A program made the position numbers and the translations under genes. The notes under the pieces were generated by a model, which was given only the letters and a program-made list of their open reading frames with translations, was not told where the DNA came from and ran no database searches. Positions 1 to 8,135 of a stretch of DNA of 26,540 nt are shown piece by piece. Where the stretch lies: NCBI RefSeq assembly GCF_046498435.1, contig NZ_JAWOAR010000053.1, positions 1-26,540 on the forward strand, written 5' to 3'. The first letter of the stretch is position 1, and every line of letters begins with the position of its first letter. This stretch comes from Longimonas sp046498435. GTDB lineage: Bacteria > Bacteroidota > Rhodothermia > Rhodothermales > Salinibacteraceae.

Positions 1-106
1 CAAAAGGATGGGTTCAGATGAATGGTTTCCCCTCCATCCTACCCTTCCTCCCCGGGGAGGAAGGGTAGGATGGAGGGGAAACCATTCATCTGAACCCATC
101 CTTTTG
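1..106. repeat. Perfect 106-bp palindrome, two 53-nt arms and no loop
   Basis: Bases 54-106 are the exact reverse complement of bases 1-53, with the centre at CCCC|GGGG and no spacer. The arms contain no coding signal. A perfect long palindrome without a loop is rarely stable in a bacterial chromosome. It also begins at the very first base of the window, so it may extend further left. The simplest reading is a contig-end fold-back or chimeric read artefact. The alternative is a real long inverted repeat acting as a cruciform or bidirectional terminator upstream of the receptor operon. Confidence 0.9.
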
Positions 107-321
107 GGGGGGACATGCCCCTATGAAGAGTCGTATGACTTTTGTCGTGTACTGTAGGCGACGGCTCCTTTGTCGTTTCACCCTTTTTAACCGATCCTGA
201 ACAGGGGTAGACTTGCAATCTTACCTTATTTTGATTAGGTCTAAATAGTCACAGGTAAAATATATGTGGCGTCCTGCAAACCCACGCGGCCTGCAAACTT
301 CTACGAACGCCCCAGAGCGGT
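107..321 (+). promoter_or_regulatory. Leader and promoter region of the receptor operon
   Basis: No gene is seen here. The stretch is AT-richer than its surroundings and must carry the start signals for the four-gene operon. A 7-of-8 match to the Bacteroidota -7 box (consensus TAnnTTTG) lies at 226-233 as TTATTTTG, but I see no -33 TTG at the usual distance. A small inverted motif TTAG-GT-CTAA lies at 235-244 and could be an operator half-site pair. I find no convincing Fur box or cobalamin riboswitch. The exact promoter is unresolved. Confidence 0.25.
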
Positions 322-3123
322 ATGCGCTCTTTTCGGATTCACGTGTTAATGCTGTTTTGCACAGCCAGCGTAGCCGCTGCGCTGGGCCCTTTTGAGAGTG
401 CGGCACAGCCGTTTGTCATTGAAGGCCACGTGACAGACACAAACGAGCAGCCCCTGATTCAAGCTACGCTGCACGTACAGGCGCTGGATGCTTACGCCGT
501 CACGGATGAAAACGGGCAGTACCAGATAGAACTGGACGGGCTGCCTGCCGACCGCACTGTCGAGATAAACGTGCGTTACGTGGGCATGCGGTCGGAAACG
601 CGCATCGTGTCGTTTCCAGACGACAGCACACGCGTTACTGAGCATGTCGTCATGCAACCTCGGGATCTCTACATGTCCGAGGTTACAGTAACAGCAGAAC
701 GAGGCGGCAACCGGGCCTCCAACTCCACATACCGAATCGGACGCGAGGCCATTGAGCAGTCACAGGCGAGCAGCCTGGGCGAGTTGCTTCAGCTTATTCC
801 AGGCCAACGCGTGCAGAACGCACCGCTGCAGAGCGCGCAGACGATCAACTTTCGATCGCAGTTCGCCGCCGAAGCAGGAGCCGACGAGCCGTTCAGCCGC
901 AACAACGCGTTCGGCATTGGCATCTACGTGAACGACCAGCCGCTGAACAACAATGCCAATATGCAGGGCCTGAACCCGATTTCGAGCAGTGCGGGGTCGG
1001 GCGCAACAGGACGTGGGTTTGAGGCGCTCGGTGGTACGAACCGCTTCAATGAGAATACCTACGACGAGGGGGAAACGCCCGGCGGTGGGTTCGACCTGCG
1101 TGAGATTCCAGTGGGCAATATCGAAGAGGTGGAGGTCGTGCAGGGCGTCTCTTCGGCCAAGTATGGCGATATTACCGAAGGGGCCATCCACGTGGAGACC
1201 GTAGCCGGACGGTCGCCCTTGAACCTGAACCTGCGCCACACCGGCGGCAACACCAATGTATCCGCCGACAGGGGATTTCGGCTTTCCAACAGCCATGCTC
1301 TTAACGTGAGCGCCGACTACCTCTACAGCAATGCCGACCCACGCGACCGCATCAAGTCGTACAACCGGATCGGCGGGTCGCTTTTGTGGACGGGCTACTT
1401 TGGCACGCGTAATCGCATTCAGAACACCATGCGCGTGTCGTATCGCACCACGCTCGACGACTTTCAGGTGGATCCGGATTTGGGTACCGCAAAGCGAGTG
1501 TACTACCGGAATCGCCGCTTCTCGGCATCAAACCGGCTCCGCATTAGTCAGGATACGCCACTTTTCGATCGCATCACAGTGAACGCCGGAATTACAGCAG
1601 GATCCAGCGTATCTCACCAAGACCGGTTTGTGAATCCCGGCGTTCAGCCAGTCACCGGATCCAAAGAAGAGGGCGCACACACCGGCACGTATCATCCGGC
1701 GAATTACCGCACGACGCGCGAGATTCGCGGGCAGCCGCTCTCGGTGAACCTGCGGCTCGACATCGACCGCTCGTTCGCGTATGGCGAATGGGCGCACACG
1801 GTGACGTACGGCGCGACCTCCAGCCTGGAGGCCAACTACGGCGAAGGACGTGTGCTGAATCCGCTGCGTCCGCTCACGTTTTCGGGCGGAAGCGGAGCCG
1901 AGCGCCCCGAGTCGTACGAGGAGATGGAGCCGCAGCTCTGGCAGGCGGGCGGCTACGTCGAAAATGCGGTCGAAGGGCCGTTGTGGGGACGTACGCTGCG
2001 GGCCTCGATTGGCTTGCGCACTGATGTGCAGAATCAGCGGGCCAGCTATTCGCCGCGCCTCAACATGCGTTACGATGTGTCCGAGACGATTTCGCTAAAC
2101 GGCGGGTACGGCATTCAGGTGAAGGCCCCCGGCCTCATCCATCTGTATCCTGGCACGGATTACCAGGACTACCCGCTGCTCAACTACTACACTGGCAGTC
2201 TGCGAGAGAGCGTGTACCAGGTCTATACGCGCACCCGCACCAATCTGACCCAGGAACTGGGACCTACGACGTCGTATCGCCGCGAAATTGGTGCTGCATA
2301 CAACCACAAGGGCTTCACCATCAACGCCACGCTGTTCTACAACACCACCAAAGACGGCTTCTCAACCCGCGTAGAGCCCGACATCCTGGAACTGCCCGAG
2401 TATGAAGTCACGGGCTTCAACGAGGACGGCAGCCCGCAGGTCGCCGAAACGGGCACCGACCGCGTGCTCACCACGCAGGGCTTCGTGACCAACTCGCTGC
2501 GCACGAGCAATTGGGGCGTAGAACTGACCGGCAATACCCCGCGCATCGAAGCTATACAGACCACGCTCAACTTTAGTGTGGCGTTCTACAACAGCTACTA
2601 CTTCGACAACTCCGAAAACATCGACCTGACGCGGCGCGGTGAGGTACAGCCTTCCGACGACATCTTGTACGGCATCTACCCGCCCAGCGAGCGGCGCAGC
2701 GGACGCATCAACGCGCTGGTTACGTCGACCCACCACTTTTCAGAACTGGGCTTTATCCTGAATCTGAAGTCGGAAGCCTTTCTCTACAATTACACGCAGC
2801 GCCTGGGCAGCAGCAACCGCCCGCTCGCTTACATCAACGGCGACCTGGAGCGGGCCGAGATTGCCCCGGAAGAGCAGACCGACCCGCGCTTCGACGTGCT
2901 CGACCGCGATCCGGTGGAGGGCTCGTTCAGCCGCGACCCACGCTTTGTGTACTTCAACGTTCACCTGAACCTGAGCAAAGAACTGGGCGACGCCGCGCGC
3001 CTCTCCTTCTTTGCCAACAACTTTTTGAACATCCGGCCCGAGGCGACAAGCCCCGATGGCCAATCCGTACGCACGCTCAACGAACCGCCCTATTTTGGGA
3101 TGAGCCTTGCGCTCACGCTGTAG
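322..3123 (+). CDS. TonB-dependent receptor with N-terminal carboxypeptidase-regulatory-like domain
   Basis: Outer-membrane active transporter of 933 aa, powered by TonB. An N-terminal signal peptide (hydrophobic stretch about residues 7-22) is followed by a CarboxypepD_reg-like beta-sandwich (about 32-115) with the usual ITDENGQY-type turn. Next come a TonB-box-like MSEVTVTA (118-125) and a plug with LGELLQLIPG and VEEVEVVQGVSSAKYGD. A long 22-strand-type barrel runs to the C-terminus. The plug has an unusual Asn/Gly/Ser-rich insertion at about 205-255. No SusD-type partner follows, so a polysaccharide-utilisation role is unlikely. The downstream DUF4876-like, DUF6850-like and peroxidase genes suggest a metal, haem or cofactor substrate, which is inference. 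The chosen ATG gives a short basic n-region; an internal ATG at 349 is possible. The substrate is unknown. Confidence 0.93.
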   Translation: MRSFRIHVLMLFCTASVAAALGPFESAAQPFVIEGHVTDTNEQPLIQATLHVQALDAYAVTDENGQYQIELDGLPADRTVEINVRYVGMRSETRIVSFPDDSTRVTEHVVMQPRDLYMSEVTVTAERGGNRASNSTYRIGREAIEQSQASSLGELLQLIPGQRVQNAPLQSAQTINFRSQFAAEAGADEPFSRNNAFGIGIYVNDQPLNNNANMQGLNPISSSAGSGATGRGFEALGGTNRFNENTYDEGETPGGGFDLREIPVGNIEEVEVVQGVSSAKYGDITEGAIHVETVAGRSPLNLNLRHTGGNTNVSADRGFRLSNSHALNVSADYLYSNADPRDRIKSYNRIGGSLLWTGYFGTRNRIQNTMRVSYRTTLDDFQVDPDLGTAKRVYYRNRRFSASNRLRISQDTPLFDRITVNAGITAGSSVSHQDRFVNPGVQPVTGSKEEGAHTGTYHPANYRTTREIRGQPLSVNLRLDIDRSFAYGEWAHTVTYGATSSLEANYGEGRVLNPLRPLTFSGGSGAERPESYEEMEPQLWQAGGYVENAVEGPLWGRTLRASIGLRTDVQNQRASYSPRLNMRYDVSETISLNGGYGIQVKAPGLIHLYPGTDYQDYPLLNYYTGSLRESVYQVYTRTRTNLTQELGPTTSYRREIGAAYNHKGFTINATLFYNTTKDGFSTRVEPDILELPEYEVTGFNEDGSPQVAETGTDRVLTTQGFVTNSLRTSNWGVELTGNTPRIEAIQTTLNFSVAFYNSYYFDNSENIDLTRRGEVQPSDDILYGIYPPSERRSGRINALVTSTHHFSELGFILNLKSEAFLYNYTQRLGSSNRPLAYINGDLERAEIAPEEQTDPRFDVLDRDPVEGSFSRDPRFVYFNVHLNLSKELGDAARLSFFANNFLNIRPEATSPDGQSVRTLNEPPYFGMSLALTL

Positions 3124-3176
3124 CCGGCGTATCCGCACATAGTTTTTTGTTATTCTGTTTCTCTCCGCATTCTGAC

Positions 3177-4508
3177 ATGACCAACCGTTTACCATTTTCG
3201 TGCTCTGCTTTCGTGCTTCTGGTATGCAGCAGTCTGCTGCTTGCGGCTTGCGACTCGCCCACGGGCGTGGAGCCGGTCGATGTTGAACTGGAGGTGCGCT
3301 TCAGCCAGGAATACGGCGGCGAACCTGCCACGGGCGCCGAAGTCACCCTCATCAATGTCGAATCACAAGAATCGTACGACGACACCGTCAACGACAACGG
3401 GCTGATCTCTTTCCAGGATCTGCCTGCAGGCAGTTACGACGTTGAGGCTTCCCTAACGTACACTTCCAGCGAGTTTCAAGACCGCTTTGGCACCTTGCCC
3501 GAGAGCGACGAGGTCTCGTTCAATGCCTCGCAGCGCACCGTGCAGATTGCCGAAGGGGTAGAGCTGCCCGCCCTTGAGCTGACGGCCGGCTCGTTTGGCA
3601 ACCTCGTCTTTAAGCAAGTCTACTACGCCGGGTCGGACCCGCTGGAGGGCGCGCTCTTCCGCGACCAGTTCATCGAGATCCACAACAACTCCAGTGAGAC
3701 AGAATACCTCGACGGACTCTACATCATGAGTGCCTACGGGAATAACAACCCGGACCGCGATGAATTCGTACAGCCGAATGGCCAGTTCGACTGGAATCAG
3801 TCCATTGGCATGCCGTCTACCATCGACGCAAACGAAGATTACATCTACACGCGCTGGCTCTACCAGATTCCGGGCAGCGGCCAAGAGTATCCGCTGGAGC
3901 CGGGCGAGAGCGTGGTCATCGCCCAGACCGCCGTCAACCACAAGGCCCCCTTTGAAGGCAACGACGGCGACGTCATTGAGGTGGAGGATCCATCGCTCAC
4001 TGTGGACCTGAGCGATGCCGACTTTGAGGTGTACCTTGGCGACGAACTCGATCGCCCCCTCGCGTCGGATCTCGACAACCCAAGCGTGCCCAACATGATT
4101 CCGTACTATATCTTCGGTACCGATCTCATTATGGATACGAGTGGCCGCGCCGGGTATGCCATGTTCCGTTCCGACACACCGGCCGATGAACTGCCGCGCT
4201 ACCCCTCGCCCATCAGCCGCGAAATTCGTGACAACACGACCACCTACATTCAGGTGCCCACCGATCTGGTGATCGACGCGGTGCAGGTACAGCCTGCGCC
4301 CAACGACCAGGTCCCGCCGGACCTGCAGGACGCCCTTGACGCTGGCTTTGCCTTTGTGCCTGGCGGGCGCTTCTCGTCCAACTCGATTATCCGCAAAGAA
4401 GGGCGGCAGCTTGGCGATCGCACGGTGCTGCAAGACACCAATAACTCCAGCGACGACTTCACCTCGCTGGACCGCGCCGAGCCGCGCATCGATGCCCCAC
4501 AGAACTGA
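3177..4508 (+). CDS. DUF4876-like surface lipoprotein
   Basis: 443-aa predicted lipoprotein. A hydrophobic signal ends in the lipobox LLAAC, with Cys25 as the lipidation site. A short carboxypeptidase-regulatory/prealbumin-like beta domain (about 32-105, with LPAGSYDVEA) comes first. The larger part resembles DUF4876: FKQVYYAGSDP, then DQFIEIHNNS and EYLDGLYIMSAYG, a pattern reminiscent of lamin-tail folds. DUF4876 proteins in Bacteroidota are, from memory, neighbours of TonB-dependent receptors and DUF6850 barrels, as here. The in-frame TTG at 3147 would put ten residues before the signal peptide, so I chose the ATG. The stop overlaps the next start by 1 nt (TGATG). A substrate-binding or receptor-lid role is plausible but unproven. 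Confidence 0.85.
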   Translation: MTNRLPFSCSAFVLLVCSSLLLAACDSPTGVEPVDVELEVRFSQEYGGEPATGAEVTLINVESQESYDDTVNDNGLISFQDLPAGSYDVEASLTYTSSEFQDRFGTLPESDEVSFNASQRTVQIAEGVELPALELTAGSFGNLVFKQVYYAGSDPLEGALFRDQFIEIHNNSSETEYLDGLYIMSAYGNNNPDRDEFVQPNGQFDWNQSIGMPSTIDANEDYIYTRWLYQIPGSGQEYPLEPGESVVIAQTAVNHKAPFEGNDGDVIEVEDPSLTVDLSDADFEVYLGDELDRPLASDLDNPSVPNMIPYYIFGTDLIMDTSGRAGYAMFRSDTPADELPRYPSPISREIRDNTTTYIQVPTDLVIDAVQVQPAPNDQVPPDLQDALDAGFAFVPGGRFSSNSIIRKEGRQLGDRTVLQDTNNSSDDFTSLDRAEPRIDAPQN

Positions 4509-6061
4509 TGCGTTATTTCTTCTGCACATGTGGCATCTGGCTTGTGCTGGCCGGGTGGGCTGTGCTTGGCCCGACCTTGGGTCAGGCACAGTCCACCACG
4601 GGCCCCCACCGCCTCCTGCAAAGCGCGCCGGATGCTGTCTTCGACCGCCTGGCCACGCTACCGCTGCGTCCGTATCTGCTGGATACAACGCGCGGACGCA
4701 CCACGCTGGGCGGATCGCGGCGTACGGGGGCGTTCCGCTCCGCGCAGATGCCTGCCACACGCCACGGCATCCAGTTTCAGTCGCACGGCGCCACGCGGTT
4801 TCGAGGGCTGCACGTGGAGGGGGCCTTTGCCTATCGCAAGGAGTTGGAGCAGTCGCTGGGCTGGAAGCTCTCTCGCACCGTGGCCGATGTGCCGTACTAC
4901 TTCGCGAATATCGAACCCGGCGACTGGGACAACGACCGTTATCATGTGCGCTTCAATGCCGCACGTCCGCTTCCCGGTGCCGAGCGCATTGTGTTGGGCC
5001 TCGGCGCTGATTATGCGCTCGAACAGCATGCCCGGTACAACGATCCGCGCCCCATCATCCGCTACTACGACCTGTTCGTAGAAGGCCAGCTTGGCATCCA
5101 CCTGACTAATTCGCAGCTGCTCTCGGCCTATGCAGGCTGGGGCAACGCAACCGAAGATGCCTCGGTGCGCAACTACGACGAATCGAACGATAGCTTCGGT
5201 GCACGGCGCTATAACATCTTCACTGTGGCGGGCTGGGGCAGCTACCGGCGGCAGCAACGATTTCGCTACGAGCGTCCGGTGTCGCGCTACGCCGTGGGCG
5301 GAAGTTACTTCATCGAGCGCGATGCATGGCGCCTCAATAACGAGCTCACGTATACCCACGCCGCCATGGAGTTCGACCGTGTGGGCACCTCCGGCGGGCA
5401 GCGCACCGAAGATCGCATTGGCACGTACACGCACCGCACCGTTGAAAATCGGCTGTTTGCGGACCGTCCCGGCTCCGCGCGTCCACAGCAACTATTCGTG
5501 CGCACGACCTACCACGATGGCTACGACACGAACCAGCTGTTCGGCGGGAGCAACTACTTCTTTCAGCATCTGGATCAGCAGGTCCGATACCGGCACGGCA
5601 TCGTGGGCACGTGGCTTCAGGTAGAGGGCGGTGCAAGATTTGAGTGGATGCAGAAGGAGGATCGTAACGCCTCGCATCGATACGACATGCAGCGCGTAGA
5701 AGCCGACCTGGGCACCTATGCCACGTTTAGCGGACCCTGGCTCACCTACACGGTAGGCGCACGTGGCGGATACCGCTACCACCCGCAGTCGGCAATCAAC
5801 GTCGGCCCCGACCGCGCCAACGTGTTCACTGAGTGGGTCGTGTATCCAGAGTACCTCTACCGCACAACCGATCTGGCCTACAGCACAGTAGCGTTGAAAC
5901 TGGAGCGCACGGTGCAGAATGTGCGCGCTGGTGTGCAGATCGGAGCGCGGGTCGATGTGCCCACCGTTGTTCCAGATCCTCCGGCGGCTCAAACGGTGCA
6001 GCACCGGCCCGAGGGCACCCGCTACCAGGCGTTCTTCCGTCTCACGTTTTCGGATTCGTAA
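4508..6061 (+). CDS. Predicted outer-membrane beta-barrel, DUF6850-like
   Basis: 517-aa protein with a signal peptide (hydrophobic core about 6-24, likely cleaved near GQAQ). The rest is a long series of alternating amphipathic strands rich in Tyr, Arg and Gly, as expected for an outer-membrane barrel. An early segment with WKLSRTVADVPYYFANIEPGDWDNDRYH is characteristic of the family. It matches what I remember of DUF6850 barrels, which occur beside DUF4876 lipoproteins and a receptor. The final residues are not the canonical aromatic, although TFSDS follows a strand-like FFRLTF. It is translationally coupled to both neighbours (1-nt overlaps at each end), so it is made in step with the lipoprotein and the peroxidase. 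Function unknown; it could be a second pore or a scaffold for the lipoprotein. Confidence 0.82.
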   Translation: MRYFFCTCGIWLVLAGWAVLGPTLGQAQSTTGPHRLLQSAPDAVFDRLATLPLRPYLLDTTRGRTTLGGSRRTGAFRSAQMPATRHGIQFQSHGATRFRGLHVEGAFAYRKELEQSLGWKLSRTVADVPYYFANIEPGDWDNDRYHVRFNAARPLPGAERIVLGLGADYALEQHARYNDPRPIIRYYDLFVEGQLGIHLTNSQLLSAYAGWGNATEDASVRNYDESNDSFGARRYNIFTVAGWGSYRRQQRFRYERPVSRYAVGGSYFIERDAWRLNNELTYTHAAMEFDRVGTSGGQRTEDRIGTYTHRTVENRLFADRPGSARPQQLFVRTTYHDGYDTNQLFGGSNYFFQHLDQQVRYRHGIVGTWLQVEGGARFEWMQKEDRNASHRYDMQRVEADLGTYATFSGPWLTYTVGARGGYRYHPQSAINVGPDRANVFTEWVVYPEYLYRTTDLAYSTVALKLERTVQNVRAGVQIGARVDVPTVVPDPPAAQTVQHRPEGTRYQAFFRLTFSDS

Positions 6062-7206
6062 TGCATCGTGCGTTAACCATCGGTCTTTCGCTGACCCCGC
6101 TGCTTCTGCTGCTTGTGATTGGGTCGGGCGTGCTGGATGACGAGGCCTCCTCGCCCCACCCCGATTACGATGCATTGCGCACACAGTACAGCGCCGACCC
6201 GGCGGACTGGCCCGCTCCGGAGGTCGCCGACTCCATTGACTGGGAGCCGCTGGGCCCGCTGCCCGACCCACCTGTGCGCGGCATAGACAGCCTGGACGCC
6301 GTTGTGGAACTGGGCAAAACGCTGTTCTTCGATCCGCGCCTGTCGTCGTCGGATCAGATCTCGTGCGCGTCGTGTCATGATCCGGAGTGGTCGTGGGGCA
6401 ACGCGCGCTCGGTGGGCATTGGGCATGACCATCAGGAGGGCCGTCGCAATGTGCCGTCACTGGCGAACATCTGGGCCATGGAAACACTGCTCTGGGATGG
6501 GCGCGCCAGCACGCTTGAGGAGCACGCCGTGCATCCCATCGAAGACCCGACCGAGATGAACATGGATCTGGAGGCTCTGCCTGCCAAGCTCGAAGCCATC
6601 GAGGGCTATGCCCCGCTCTTTGCTGAGAGTTTTGGCGATGCGACGGTTACTATCGAGCGCATCACCCGGGCACTGGCGCAGTTTCAGCGCACTATCAAAT
6701 CGCGCACGAGCGACTTCGACCGCTTTTTGAACGGGCGTTCCGACGCGCTCTCGGATGAGGCACTGCACGGGCTGCACCTCTTCCGTACCAAAGGCAGTTG
6801 CATGAGCTGCCACCACGGTCCCCGCTTCACCGACGAGAAGTTCCACAATCTGGGTCTACACTTCTATGGGCGCTCAATCGAAGACCTCGGCCGCTACGAC
6901 GTGACGGGCAACCCCGACGACATGGGCCGCTTCCGCACGCCCAGTCTGCGCGACGTAGCCCACACCGGTCCGTGGATGCACAACGGCATGGTAGATGAAC
7001 TTTCGGGCGTGCTGGTGATGTACAACAACGGCATGGTCCGCCCGCGCCCCAACGACGCCGTAAAAGACGAGCCGCATTTCCCTGAAACGTCGCCGCTACT
7101 TGAGGAACTGGACCTGACCGACGACGAACTCAGCGCGCTGGAGGCCTTTCTGGAATCTATATCGGCCCCTCCGTTCCGCAGGCAACGCCCTGAGCTACCG
7201 CAGTAG
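6061..7206 (+). CDS. Di-haem cytochrome c peroxidase (CcpA/MauG family)
   Basis: 381-aa periplasmic di-haem c-type enzyme, normally reducing H2O2 with electrons from cytochrome c. Two covalent haem sites are visible: CASCH (102-106) and CMSCH (247-251). Family hallmarks present are RRNVPSLAN (128-136), LLWDGRASTLEEHA (143-156), and FRTPSLRDVAHTGPWMHNG (291-309). Met306 sits where peroxidases carry the sixth ligand of the C-terminal haem; MauG has Tyr there, so this is peroxidase-like. An N-terminal hydrophobic segment (about 5-24) is a signal or anchor with no lipobox. The start is fixed by a 1-nt TAATG overlap with the barrel gene; a longer upstream reading is only an out-of-frame extension through that gene. 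Its place in a receptor operon suggests oxidation of an imported compound or protection during import. Confidence 0.93.
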   Translation: MHRALTIGLSLTPLLLLLVIGSGVLDDEASSPHPDYDALRTQYSADPADWPAPEVADSIDWEPLGPLPDPPVRGIDSLDAVVELGKTLFFDPRLSSSDQISCASCHDPEWSWGNARSVGIGHDHQEGRRNVPSLANIWAMETLLWDGRASTLEEHAVHPIEDPTEMNMDLEALPAKLEAIEGYAPLFAESFGDATVTIERITRALAQFQRTIKSRTSDFDRFLNGRSDALSDEALHGLHLFRTKGSCMSCHHGPRFTDEKFHNLGLHFYGRSIEDLGRYDVTGNPDDMGRFRTPSLRDVAHTGPWMHNGMVDELSGVLVMYNNGMVRPRPNDAVKDEPHFPETSPLLEELDLTDDELSALEAFLESISAPPFRRQRPELPQ

Positions 7207-7215
7207 GTACTGGGA

Positions 7216-8022
7216 CTACGCCATACTCTGTTCTCGCTCCACACGCTCTATGAACGCACGTAGCAACGCGTTCACCGCATCAGGACGCTCAACGGGGAGG
7301 GCGTGCCGCGCATCCGCAACAACGGCAAGCTGGGCATTCGGCATGGCGCGCACATGTTGTTGTTTGGCGGATGCAGGGGTGTAGTCGTCGTCTGCGGTGA
7401 CCACCAGCACCGGATGCTGGATGGTGGGCAACTGGTTTTCCACGCTCCACCCCACGAGTCCATCGATCGAAGCCAGATACGCCTCCTTGTTGTTTTCGGC
7501 CCATCGCTCGATGAACTGCCTACGCAGCTCCTGCTGGTCGGACTTGATGAACAGCTTACGCGCCAAGAGGCGCCCCACCCGGCGCATGCCGAGCGCCTGT
7601 ACAGCCCCGCGCCGCGACCAGTAGAAGGCGTAATCGCCAAGGCCGTTGAGTTGCACGCCAGGCACGCTGTTTATGATTGTGCCACTCCGCACCACCTCGG
7701 GCGTGTGGACAAGCAGTTCGTACGTAATCATACCGCCCATCGACAGGCCCACCAGATGGGCAGGCGAGGCGTCGATTTTGCGCAGCCAGACGGCCACATC
7801 GCGAGCCATCTGCGCAATGCTGTACGGCCCTTCGGGCGTGCTGGTGTGACCATGCCCGCGCAGGTCGCACGTCAGCACGCGAAAGTCGGATGCAAGGGCC
7901 TCAACCTGCGGCGCCCAGTCGCGTCCGCTCGACCCCAGGCCATGAATGAATACCAGCGGTGGTGCATCGCGCTCGGTGTCGGTGTAGTGCAGCGCAATGT
8001 CGTCGACAGCAAGTGTAGGCAT
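7216..8022 (-). CDS. Alpha/beta-hydrolase fold esterase/lactonase-like protein
   Basis: 268-aa cytoplasmic alpha/beta hydrolase. The oxyanion-hole motif VFIHGLGSSG is at 24-33, the nucleophile elbow GLSMGG puts Ser94 at the catalytic position, an acid is available in TADDDYTP (Asp211-213), and the base is His240 in DARHALP. The fold resembles 3-oxoadipate enol-lactonase and carboxylesterase relatives, but the substrate cannot be assigned. I chose the ATG giving MPTLAVDD because the strand leading to the oxyanion loop begins there; the reading frame remains open 23 codons further upstream. It converges on the peroxidase gene with only 9 bp between the stops, so the two transcription units must terminate inside or against one another. 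No metabolic partner is adjacent. Confidence 0.88.
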   Translation of the reverse strand: MPTLAVDDIALHYTDTERDAPPLVFIHGLGSSGRDWAPQVEALASDFRVLTCDLRGHGHTSTPEGPYSIAQMARDVAVWLRKIDASPAHLVGLSMGGMITYELLVHTPEVVRSGTIINSVPGVQLNGLGDYAFYWSRRGAVQALGMRRVGRLLARKLFIKSDQQELRRQFIERWAENNKEAYLASIDGLVGWSVENQLPTIQHPVLVVTADDDYTPASAKQQHVRAMPNAQLAVVADARHALPVERPDAVNALLRAFIERVEREQSMA

Positions 8023-8135
8023 GGCGGTTAGACAGCAAACAAGGGCATCGACACGGTACAGCAGATGCGCCTCACGAAGAGGCGATTCCACAACGCGCTT
8101 ACAGACCGCTTCGGAGCGGTGCCTGGCGCTGTGTA
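8023..8135. other. Gap between kinase stop and hydrolase start with two small hairpins
   Basis: Two short inverted repeats are present: CGCCTC-ACGAA-GAGGCG at 8068-8084 and ACCGCT-TCGG-AGCGGT at 8105-8120. Neither is followed by a T-run on the minus strand, so they are weak candidates for termination of the kinase transcript. The second forms a compact stem with a tetraloop on either strand. No ORF is supported here. Confidence 0.35.

Noticed and set aside
107..321. Cobalamin or other riboswitch, or Fur box before the receptor
   Set aside because: I could not find a conserved B12-box-like sequence, a recognisable aptamer fold or a convincing Fur palindrome.
3147..3176. TTG start for the DUF4876-like lipoprotein
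   Set aside because: It would add ten residues ahead of the lipoprotein signal; the ATG ten codons later gives a standard n-region and lipobox.
5833..6060. Upstream in-frame extension of the peroxidase
   Set aside because: The extra 76 codons lie inside the barrel gene in another frame and read as low-quality sequence; the ATG with a signal peptide at the overlap is the natural start.
7303..8031. 242-aa plus-strand reading frame opposite the hydrolase
   Set aside because: The minus-strand frame has a complete catalytic triad; the plus-strand translation is His/Arg-rich with no known fold.
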